Shown in pieces: positions 49,141 to 60,415 of a stretch of DNA of 64,000 nucleotides; the first letter of the stretch is position 1; each line of letters begins with the position of its first letter. This DNA is from Rotaria sordida (taxonomy: Eukaryota; Rotifera; Eurotatoria; Philodinida; Philodinidae): positions 153,649 to 217,648 of the forward strand of contig CAJNOL010000034.1 of assembly GCA_905250125.1 (NCBI GenBank), written 5' to 3'. The position numbers were made by a program, and so were the translations under genes. The notes below the pieces were generated by a model that was given only the letters and a program-made list of their open reading frames with translations, was not told where the DNA came from and made no database searches.

Positions 49141-52100
49141 ATGGCTCGAACAGAAACATCAAATTTTAGCCATTCAGCACCAATAAACAATTTAACTTCA
49201 TCAGTTACATCACGTTCATATAATAATCAAACAAATATAACAAAAGATCAAATACAACGTAGTGATATTGTTAAAACAGAATTTACAGCACGTGAAGGTA
49301 CATATAAAATTTCTTCAATTATTGATAACCTTGGAAAATTTGGTACAAATACATGTTTAAATGAACCGGTTAAAATAACATTAATGACTCGAATGCAAAC
49401 AATTGTTGATTCGAATAGTCAAACTAGTTCAAGATGTTCATCAACATTAAATAATAATAATAATAATAATTCAATAACATCTAATCTAGATAATCAATCA
49501 AATGAAAATTCGATTGAAAAAAAATCTTCATCAACATTAAATGGAATTGATATAAATCAACAAAATGAAAATGTAATTGTAACAGAAATATTAGCATTTA
49601 ATGTTGGAAGAGAATTAATTATTTATGAATTTGCTGAAGCAACACAGGTTTGTTTTGCTTTTTTTTTTTTGAAGACGAATTTTGATTATTAAAAGTCTAC
49701 TACTCTTTAACATATGATTATGCTTTTAAACTTTAAATATTCATTTTAATTATCATGAAATTAAATATTAGGTTTTCTGCTTGATATTACAATTTGCATA
49801 AAATCGAGCTTTTTGATTTCAATTAATGTTACTAAAAATCTATCTAGGAGCTAAACAAGAACATCGGGTGTGGTAGGGAAAGGATCCTACAATGTTAGAA
49901 GTACTTGATGCTATATAGGGTCAACGGTGACAAATAGTACGTTTTTTTGTTTCTTTTGATGATAGAGCAATGCGTACGACCTTGATTACACCACTAGATG
50001 TATTTATTACCTTCTAAATAAAGAAACACATAACGGTATGGAAGAGTCAAATTGCAGAAAGTGTGATCGCTAACAAAGAATACACTCCAACTGATTTATC
50101 GCGTTTTTGGTTAGGACTGCGTACATCGTGTAGACCCACGAAGCGTTCCGACCTTCACCTTATTGCTGATGAGATACTGTACTTCTTAAATGAATACCGT
50201 GGTTCCCTTAAGGAAAATTTATTTTCGAATTGAAACTTTGTATAGAGACAGTTTTAACAAGAATAGTTTCTTGTGAATATTTCAGATCTTATTGTTGTTC
50301 CTATTCTAAGACACAGTCATTTATAAAAGCATGTCTTTTATATAGTTCATCTACACTGGTAGATTTGATGTTCTTATTTCAGAAATCAAAAAGACTTGAA
50401 ACTTTCAGAATACATTACTTTTATTTAGAATTTGGTAGTTCTAAAAAACTGGAATCGGAACTGTTAAATTATCAGATATATACAAAAACTTTTTAAATCT
50501 ATGCCGAAAGATCTTCATTTTTTTCATTCTTGAGATTCGAACATTTCAGTTTATATTATAAATATTGTTTCGTTTAAACACTAAGATATATGGCGTGTGT
50601 AATCTCAACAATTTAATAGTGAAAATTTCTCATAAAAGATTTTCAATTTTTGTATCTATCTAATGATTTAACGATTTCAATTCCACCTGATATTTTGGGA
50701 ACCGAACCGAAATAGCGGTTTCACACATCTTTCGAAACTACCGAACTCTGCTCTCGCTACGACTCTGTCTGTATACAAAATTTCAAGTTGAAATTCGAAA
50801 ACTCAGTTTTTCTGGTTTGTCAGGGTAGTTCTGGACTCGGTCTGACATTTCCTGTTAACTAGGTTCGAAAATTTTCAACCTATCCAACTCACTCTACCTA
50901 AGGGCATTCATTTAAAATATACAGTATCTCGATAGCAATAAACTAAAGACTTGAACTCCTTTCAGGATATTCATAGCTCATTTGAGTCTACATAATGCAT
51001 ATAGCCCCGATTCAAAAGCAATTAATCAGTTGAAGAACTTTCTTCCTAAGATTTAGAAATGTTATTTTGTATAACAATAGTTTTTCGGAGTTTATTTGAT
51101 CGTACACAACAGAAAAAAAAATTTTTTTTGAACTTGAAAAATTTTAGCCAAATTTTGGTGAACCAATTGATCATCGTATTTATAAACAAAATCATCAACC
51201 AACATGTCATGATATAACGCAACAGCCTGATACAAATATTTTACATATACTTGTTGGTTTTTCTAAAGGACAAATACAATATATAAATACACAAACAAAA
51301 GAACAAAAAGTATTTAATGAAGGAGTAAGTTTTAAAAAGAAAAAAACAAGACAAACAAAATAAAATAAATTATTTTCTTAGAGCTATTTGGATAAAACAA
51401 AAGTAACATGTATTAAATGGTTATCATCACCAAAAACATATTTTGCTGCATCGTATTCAAGTGGTTATTTGTATATATTTGATGAACAACTTAATCATCA
51501 ACGTGATACAACTATTCAACCCACATATACAACAATAAAAGATGATGAAAAAAATTTTTCCATATCCTATTTAAAAGTTTGTTTTTATAAAAAAAAGAAT
51601 TATGAAATTATTTCATTAGGTTCTTTTTTTTTTTCTATTTTTTAGAGTAAAACAAAACAAGCACGTAATCCTGTATCACGTTGGTCAATTGGTAGTGGAA
51701 GTATTAATGAATTTGCTTTTTCACCTGATCATATTTTACTAGCTGTTGTATCACAAGATGGATTTCTACGAATATTTAATTATGAAAAAAAAGAATTAGT
51801 TGCTTATATGAGAAGTTATTTTGGTGGCCTTCTTTGTGTATGTATCTTTCAATCAAAAAGAACACGTAACATGAAATATTTCATGTTAAGACTTTTTTTT
51901 TTGTTAAACTGATGATTATAGAGAAACTATATAGAACATTATAAAAAAATAGGGTTTTAAGTCTCTTTGCTCCATTTAGATTTATGTAGCGATTGGTCTG
52001 AACCTTTTCGATTTACAATTTTCATTCTGCTGAATGGCAAATTTTACTTAGTAGAAACTCTTTTTTTGGATAGTTCATGATCTAGATTTTCCTTTTGTAG

Positions 52101-54877
52101 AAAATTAAAGGGTATAGATATGGGTGTTACTCTTTTTGAGCCACACCCACCCGTGATGAAAAGCAAGGACTTTGTCAAGGCGTCTGTGATGGTCGCTAGC
52201 TAATCAATCCTATTGGGCCCGGAAATTTTCTGACCCAGACTGGTCAAATCGTATTTTGATATTCTCAATAAAGGCTTTTAACTGAAATTGGATAGGCACC
52301 CTGAAAGTACAAGATATTTTTTTCCGATGTTTTTGTATTCTAGTACCCAGCACATTCCATAGATGACTCAAACTCATCGGATCCAAAAATTTTCGAATTC
52401 AAACTCGGACGCAACGGACTTCACTAGCTAATGTCTGTGATGGTCTTTGATTAGCATTCACCATGGTCTGGAGAAGTTCAAATTTCTATCCTATACACTT
52501 CAACACTCTTTAAAGATCATGTTTTACAAAAGAAAGTCTGAATATAAATCTTTGATAGTGCTATACTTCATAACAACTGATATGTTGTAATCTGAATTGA
52601 GACTGAGGTGTGAAGAATAGTACGTTTTGTTTTTTTTTGCTGATTTCTTATTTATATTCTGCGATTTGAATGTGAAGTTTTATCCAATAGATTTGCGATG
52701 CCTATCTTTATAAATCAAATCTTCATTATTAGTTAAATGTATGAGAATTTTCTGGAATTGTTTATCACTACTTTCAAAACTCTGATATTTTTCTTATGGC
52801 ATTTCAGTTTGTAATTGATTGAGATTGATGTCAAGACATGTTGATAATCAATAAACTATGTCATTTCTAAATCCATTCATCATATAAAACGTTTTTTTTT
52901 ATTAAACATGTGCAAATTATAGAAAAACGATTTCAAAGAGCCTGGTTTTTTATTTGAATGTTTCATGTAGCAAAAGAAAAAATTCTTTCAAAGACAATTT
53001 TTATTTTTAATTTAAGGTATGTTGGTCACCCGATAGTAAATATCTTGCAACTGGTGGTGAAGATGATTTTATAACATTATTTTCTATTGATCCTGACGAA
53101 CATTCATCACGTGTTTTATGTCGTGGACATGGTCATACATCATGGATAAGTGCAATATCATTTGATCCATATATGAATGCTAAAACATATTATTCATCAT
53201 TTATACAAAAAACACCATCATCATCATTAAATGATGATAATGATAATTATTATAATGGAATATCAAAATCAAATTCATATACAAAAAGTAATTCATCATT
53301 TTTTGATACAAATATCCCATCATTATTTTATCGTATTGGTTCAGTTGGACAAGATAATCGTTTATGTTTTTGGGATATAACAGAAGATATACTTAAAATA
53401 AATAAAATTCCTTTAAATAATAATAATAATAATAATCATCATACTAAAAGAAATTCATCCATGCATCCATTAATATCATCAATATCAAATGGTTATTCAT
53501 CACATTTATCTGATACAACATCAATACCATTAACAAATATGCCATCTACAACAAGAAAATCATCATTTTCATCATTAACATCACGTTTAACATTTGCACG
53601 TAATTCAAATAAAGTACATAAATCAATTGATGATACACCTGATAATTCATTAGTAACACTTTCAAATGGTTCATCAAAAGGAACAAGAAAAATACCATTA
53701 TTACCACATACAACACATGGATCAAAATCTCTAACATCAACATCAACAACAATATCAAATGATACTGGTCAAGGATCATTATCAACATTAACAAATAATA
53801 GTTTATCATTACGTCGAACAAATTATGATTTAACTAAAACTACATTTGGAACAAGTCTATGTCCAAGATTAGATGATATACAAGTTATTGAACCAATTGT
53901 AACTGAATTTATTTCCCATGAACGTTTAAATGGAATATTTTTTAGTGAAAATTGTTTATTTACATCATCACAAGATGGTGTTATTACAATTTGGGAAAAA
54001 CCACAAAATATTCTACAGACTAATTCCGTATGTAAAACAAATATATTTCGAAAGATTAATTAATTAAGGAGTATCTTCTATCAATAAGTATTACTAATAC
54101 TATTTACCTCCTTTAGTTTCACGACTATGAAAAAAAAAATCTCTCCGTGAAAATAATATCTCTTAGAAAGTGTCGTTTATCATTTTTTTTTCTTCGTTCA
54201 AAAGAATCACCGTGCATAACTTATCTCAAATATATTTTGAACAGTATCATTTCGACTTTTTTTTGTTTTACAAAGTCTTTAATTCTCTTCAAGAATACGA
54301 TTTGCATTCAGGTGTTCTATGTGAAACAGAAAAAACTTATGAGGAAAGTCCTCCAACTGATAGAAATCCAGACTACATGCATTATATAGGTCCAAATGAG
54401 CTATGAATATCCTAAAAAGAGTTCGTATCCTTAGCTTATTGCTGCCGAGATTAGAAGGGTAAGCCGCTGTCACCGTTCAATGCATCGGCTTACGTCTCTA
54501 TCTGAAATACTGCATTTGTAGGGCACTTTTTAAATGAATATCATGATTCCCTTCAAGATAACTGATTTTCTATTGTTCCTGAGAAGGAGTACGACATTCA
54601 TTTAAAAAATACAGTATCTCCACGGTAATAAGCTAAGAGTACAAAATATTTTTAGAGTATTCATAACTGCATAATGTGCATTTTCTTGACTCAATAGCGA
54701 TGTATCAGTTGGAGAACTTCTCTCGTTAGATCTACACTCTCATCAGATAAACTTCTCCTTAAATTATAGATTTGAATTTAATCTTTAATTTTTTTTTTCT
54801 TCTAGACTGATGATCAAACAACAAGTTTAGCTACTTTAATCAACAGTAATTCTCATCATTCGGCCATTTCTCAATAA
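49141..54877 (+). CDS. WDR20: WD-repeat protein WDR20-like (USP12/USP46 cofactor)
   Basis: WDR20 binds and activates the deubiquitinases USP12 and USP46. Exons: 49141-49647, 51148-51324, 51382-51576, 51646-51837, 53017-54027, 54806-54877, all phase 0, giving 717 residues (vertebrate forms are about 570-580; the excess is Ser/Asn-rich insertions). Family landmarks in order: [121 protein letters not shown]. A long low-complexity insertion separates the last blades, as in the vertebrate protein. Introns 1 and 5 carry foldback family C elements. The start ATG opens a long open exon. No AG acceptor is seen directly upstream, unlike several neighbours. Confidence 0.95.
50075..51045. repeat. Foldback family C element with long spacer, WDR20 intron 1
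   Basis: The left arm at about 50080-50235 (CTCCAACTGATTTATCGC, TTGCTGATGAGATACTGTA, TTAAATGAATACC) is mirrored at about 50890-51045 (GGGCATTCATTTAAAATATA, CAGTATCTCGATAGCAATAA, TCAGTTGAAGAACTTTC). The 650-bp centre is unrelated low-GC sequence with no clear ORF. Confidence 0.55.
54335..54740. repeat. Foldback element, family C, WDR20 intron 5
   Basis: The left half AGTCCTCCAACTGATAG..AATGAGCTATGAATATCC..TTAGCTTATTGCTGCCGAGAT is mirrored by the right half from about 54590 to 54740 (ACAGTATCTCCACGGTAATA, GTATTCATAACTGC, TATCAGTTGGAGAACTT). About 405 bp overall; this is the clearest complete copy of the family. Confidence 0.68.
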
Positions 54878-56754
54878 CTATAATATTTTTTTACACTTGA
54901 CAATGTATAATAATTAACAAGTGTTATTCAATTATAAATATTCTTTTTATAAAAATCTACCAATAGACTGTCTTTTCATCACACACACACATATACGTAC
55001 AGAGACACTCTAAAATATCCGGTGACCTTGATCCTTTATCTTTCCTTAAAGACAAAAAGGTTCCTAATTTTTGTTCGATTATTTGCCTAATTTAAAAAAC
55101 GAAAAAAATCTTTTTTTTTGTGTGTAAATATGTGTGTGATTTTAGTACTGCCTTGTTCATGTTATGTATATCTTGTTGCTACTAATATCTTTCTCAAATA
55201 TATCCGTGTGGTTGTTGTTAAAAACAAAAAAAAAACAAAAAATCTTGATTTTAAGATAAAATTTAAATATATTTCAATGTCTTAAAAATGTTCCCTTTTA
55301 AATTTCTGCATTATAAAATGGTAAAAAATTAAAAAGTGTGGCTTGCAGACGAAAATAATATTAGTTATTCTATTATTTAGTTAAGTATTAAAAAATCTGT
55401 AACAATAGATAAGAAAGTATTAACTGATTTAACAAATAACTAACTGATTAGTTATGTAGAAATGCGTAAAATTTAATCGAAATGATGTACTTTTTTTTTT
55501 AAAAAGAATATCTTTTTGTTTTCTAAATAAAATAAAATAAATTTTTTCTATCATATCGATAGTTTTATTCGAGAGTCTTAATCTTTTAAGATGATCTTAC
55601 CCGTCAAAGCGGGTTATCAATTATTAACACGATGGTGACTATTAATCGTACAGACATCAGTAAGTTATATTATTGCCGGTCGTTCACGTTCTGCAAACAC
55701 TACAAGCTGTACGTGATGGTTTGTTGAATCAAATTTTTCCTTCAGTTAAAATTTCTCTTTAAAATATAGATTGGAATACATTAAAACCAATATCAACACC
55801 TATAAAATAACATTAAAAACGTGTTAGCGCACCAAATGAAGTAAAAGGCAGAGAAATTGATACTTTATAACCAACTGAACATGAAAGACAGGAAAGAGAA
55901 TTTATTAAACCTCAATGAGAAAGAAAACAAGCCAATATGAGAGTTTTGATAGTAGTAGTGTATCAATAGAGGAGAAAACATAATGAGTGAACTAAAATTC
56001 TCTTGTTGACACTATAAATCAATTTTAATACAAATCATACGTTGAAATCTCCTTAAATAACGGAAACCACTAAAATTCTGATTAAGGTTATTTATAGATT
56101 TCTATAGGATTCTAAAAATACCATCATGCATCATCAATTAAAATATCGTTTATAAGGATATAAAAGCATTTTGGAACATTCCCGCTGTCATATTAATGAC
56201 AAAAAAAAAATAACAAAAAAAAACCGGCTTTTCTTAATGCACAAGAAATAAATCTTGACGTGCGAATGTCACAATGCCAAATCCCATTGAAACTACTCAT
56301 TTGTATTCATTTTCTCACAAAACATCTAGAAAAAAAAAAGGATATCATGATATAAGACAATGATTAAAATCAAAATACAATGCACGAATATCAAACGTTA
56401 CAAACATATAAATATTTAAAAGATGATCATGTTATTTTAAAACTATAAAATATTAATTAAGATAATTTGATCTTCTCATTGTCTGCTTGTCTTTGTAAAA
56501 TACATAATTGATAATTGGTTTTTTAGCATATATAGTTATGATTTCAATGATAAATTTTGTAATGAAACAACGAATGTTTTCTCTTGGTATTTGTTTTTTC
56601 TTGTTTTGGTTAATGTCGCAAGATTTTCCTAATCGATTGTAAGACTTTTACATGAAAATTAAGCATTAAAAATACATGAAAGTCTTAAAATATCAAATGT
56701 TAGTCCTTGGTATATAGAACCCGTCAAATGATGAAGAACTACTTTTTTTTTTAG
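54878..56754. other. Intergenic region with a possible worn coding trace
   Basis: The stretch 55600-55960 shows short protein-like pieces in changing frames (for example VKAGYQLLTRW near 55600 and EVKGREIDTL near 55840) without splice sites that would connect them. It may be a decayed gene, family unknown. The remainder is A/T-rich with nothing recognised. Confidence 0.25.
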
Positions 56755-59700
56755 ATGGCTTATTTATTTATAATTTGGTTAGGTGAAAAACCTATTGAAA
56801 AAGTTTTTACATCATTAAGAATAATTCTTTGGTCAAATGTATTGAATAAAATTTTTCATCAATCAAAAAATTCATTTCTTATGATGTTTGATAGTAATCA
56901 AAATCGTTCATTTATTGATCTTATTCATCAATTAAATTTAATTAATGATGAAGAACAATATTTTCTTGAAATATCGTCATATGATCAACAACAAACAATT
57001 GAAAATTTTCTTAAAAATTCAAAATTTATTTCTTATGATAATGATAATCGATTAATAGTTAATATTGAACATGTTGATAATGATTATCTAGTAAAATCTT
57101 CAAAAGATACTTCTAGTAAATGATAAATATATATTTATATTTAATTATAATAAAAATTTCTGTTTAGTTCGAATACCAGATGATAATCGTTTATTTGATA
57201 AATTATATACATTTGGAAATATATTAGACAAATACAAAGGTAAATTAAAATCTATATAAATTCTATCTTCAATATTTTTCTTTAGATGAAATTCAAATAA
57301 TTCATATATGTGATTTTCAATCTCAATATCAATGTGAATTATTTGTTATTCTATCGAAAATAATCTATATGAATTATTCTCATGTAAAACAAGTTTGTAT
57401 TTATTATTATTTTTTTTTTTTGTCTATGGTAACATTTTTCTTTTTATATAGTATTTTCTAACGTTGGCACCTGCTGTTATTGGTGATGATCGACCATCAA
57501 TGAAATATGATGAATTATCTGTTGATAATTATATCAAGTAAGTATTCATGATAAAAATGATTATTCATTTCCAATATAGTTCAATAGTATATGTTGGTAT
57601 TCATATGTTTGAGAGATGTGTTGGCAAAAATTGTTAATGAGCGTGCTGCTGCAAGTCCTTTTATTTCAATGGCTGTATTTAAATTACAATTAATGTGTCG
57701 AAAAGCAAATTCAATTGTAAGAAAAAAAATTGTTGTTTTTATTAGTTCGAAATAAGATATTTATATTTTAGGTTCATTTACGATCGAATCTTGAAACAAA
57801 TCATGATACTTTATTTTTGTTATATACAAGTGCTCGTTTAATGTCAATTCTAAATAATTATAATGAAAAATATCAAAATGGTATTTTGTTTCAAAAAAAA
57901 AAGGAACGATTCTATTTGAAAAATTGACTGGTTTTTTTCTCTCTAGGTTTGTATCCAATTCGAGAATTTTTTAACAACAAACTTGGAGATATGTTGACGA
58001 GTAAAGTAAAATATATAAATTTTATAAAAACAAAAATAACTTGGTTTTCATATAAATAGGATGAACAAGAGTTCCTCAAATGGATTGATTCATTTGAATC
58101 TCGTTTTCTTGTTGTTACGTTTAATAATGGAAATAAAATTCAAATTAATCTTGATAAGGTACAATCTTATGATACTATTTAAGATACATCAAAAGTGACA
58201 GTAATGAATAACAGAGTTAATCGAGTGTTCATTCGATAATAATAATAATTAAATCATTGTGGATTAAAAATTCCATTAGCACGGTTATAAAACTCATACG
58301 TGCATTACATTAAAATGATGTAAAAGAAAATACCGAAAGAAGAAATTATCTTAGTAGGGGTGTTTCAAGGTCGACAGGATTCGGGGAGGAAGGAAGTCTC
58401 CTTCTATGTTACTTTTCGATTTCAATGATTTTTTTGCCTATAGATACTACATAGTCTTCTAATAAAAACTCTAAAAGTATTTGGGTTCCTATTAAGATTT
58501 AACTAAACTATCGAATTTTTAACATTTCTATTTTCTAGAGGAGCCAAGTTTTTGAAAAATTTGTATTTTCGAATTTTGATCTGAAACTTTGTGTATATAG
58601 AAAACTCAAATAGACTACTTTTCGTAAAAAAAATCAAAAATTTTGAACAAAGTCATTTCGAGATGTAGATTTTTCAGGATATAAGTCCTTTTGCATGGAT
58701 TTTTTGAAAGCATCATATCTCGGTGAGACTTTGTTCAAAACTTCTGAGTTTTTTACGGAAAATAATCTAGTTGAGTTTTCTACATACACAAAGTTTCAGA
58801 TCAAAATTCAAAAATACAAATTTTCCAAAAAATTGAGGTTTCTAGAAAATCGACATATTAAAATTTCAATAGCTTCATCAAATATCAATGGAAACCTAAA
58901 TCTCTTTAGAGTTTTTATTAGAACACTATGTAGTATCTATACGCAAAAAAAATCATTGAAATTGGAAGGGAGTTTTTGAGGTGACTTTCCCGTCAAGTGG
59001 TCGATTGAAAGATTTTTGCTAAATTTGACCATGCTTTGGAGAAGGAGAGTTCAGTGGTTTCTTGGGATTGATAAGCAAAAAAAAAATGAACAAAACGCTG
59101 GAACTCCGCTGGGAAAAAACGCACAAATTCTCAAGATTGAGAAGCTCACCCCGAATCGTAGACTATTTATTGAAATTGTTTTATCTATAATATATTTCTT
59201 GTCTAATCAGTTCATTTTCTTCAATTCTCTCAGCTACAGTCATTCCTTGAGAAACTTAATTCACCAACTGTTCTCATGATTATAATCAGTGATTTTGTTT
59301 TCCTCAATATTCCAAGCGAATTGCTGATCATTATTGACTTAATTGTCTCAAGGAATAACTATAGATGAAACAATTTAAATATATAGCCTAAAACCATTGC
59401 TCTTTTCGACATAATCCACGAAACCTTTTCCAAACATCTAAAGTCATTGTGAGACAGTATAACCATATAATTACAATAACGTTTTTTCACTTTCTTATTT
59501 TATCAATTTCCTTATCCATCGTACTACTTCATATTCAGATACTTTATTTAACATTGTATTGATTCTTTAAGCGAAATGATAACTTTCAATAGATCTCTTG
59601 AGATAGATAAATTGTGTATAGATAAAAAATTTATAATATTTGATTTTGTATTTAGATATTTCAAGAATTTATTTTATTTTGTCGACGTTTAAGTCCCTAT

Positions 59701-59898
59701 TATTCAAAAGTTCGAATATTAACTGTAAGAAATAATATATCTCTTCTTAAACAATATTTTTTTTTTGTTTTCATATAGGAAAATCAAAGTCATTTGTTAC
59801 CAATCATGTTTGCTCGTTTAGAATTGATCGAACGAATTGTAATTCTCCTACGACGAACATTATCCCTTATAGAAATTCCTTTAATTGAACGAATGTGA
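56755..59898 (+). CDS. DALRD3: DALR anticodon-binding domain protein, DALRD3-like
   Basis: DALRD3 is related to the anticodon-binding part of arginyl-tRNA synthetase. In vertebrates it binds certain arginine tRNAs and guides 3-methylcytidine formation. Exons: 56755-57115, 57168-57239, 57286-57392, 57452-57537, 57614-57716, 57772-57880, 57947-58005, 58060-58158, 59656-59724, 59779-59898, all in frame, 394 residues. The middle part (LAPAVIGDDRPSMKYDEL) corresponds to the pre-DALR region. TLFLLYTSARLMSILNNY, QNGLYPIREFF and FARLELIERIVILLRRTL match the DALR domain, ending in IPLIERM much as arginyl-tRNA synthetases end. Human DALRD3 is about 540 residues, so the N-terminal half is short here; no HIGH/KMSKS synthetase motifs are seen. 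The ATG follows a T-rich AG directly. The 1.5-kb intron 8 carries a family B foldback. Confidence 0.85.
58390..58985. repeat. Long foldback element, family B, in DALRD3 intron 8
   Basis: An imperfect palindrome of about 595 bp. TTTCAATGATTTTTTTGCC, TATAGATACTACATAGT and TAATAAAAACTCTAAA in the left arm recur inverted at the right end. Inner blocks GATCTGAAACTTTGTGTATA and CTCAAATAGACTACTTTTCG are also mirrored around a centre near 58690. A chance ORF of 94 codons crosses the right arm. Confidence 0.8.
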
Positions 59899-60415
59899 AA
59901 TAAAATATTCAAACAATAATTGGAATTAGGTTTTTTTTTCTTTTCATAATAAAAGATTTGTAAAAATATTGTATTTTCCAAAAACAAAAACCAATATTCA
60001 TAAATGATTGTAATAGAATATACAAATAAAAGAATTCTCTATTCTCCTAAATTATTAATAATCTCTATGAAAATTTTAGCCGACAAAGTAAATCTATTGA
60101 ACTTTTTTGACCAACAGGCATCTTTGCCCTTGATATTGTCAAACAAGAAACAAGAATATTACAGTTGTATATCGCATTGTACATAACTGATATGTTATGA
60201 AGTAAAAATACCTAGACAATACGTTTCTTTTCTGTCGATCTCTTCTCTCATGCTCCGACTGTTTATATATATATATCTATATATATAAATAGTCGACTAA
60301 ACATCTGTTTTCATTTGTCAACATCGTTTAACGAACGACGGCATTCTTTATATATCAAGGGTTTGTTTTGATACCTAATTGTTCGAGTTTTTTGAAGCAA
60401 TAAATTATAATATTA
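59899..60415. other. Short intergenic gap between DALRD3 and the NHL gene
   Basis: It contains the presumed DALRD3 3' end (an AATAAAAG run near 59947 is a candidate polyadenylation signal) and a TATA-rich palindromic stretch at 60267-60289. Nothing else recognised. Confidence 0.4.
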
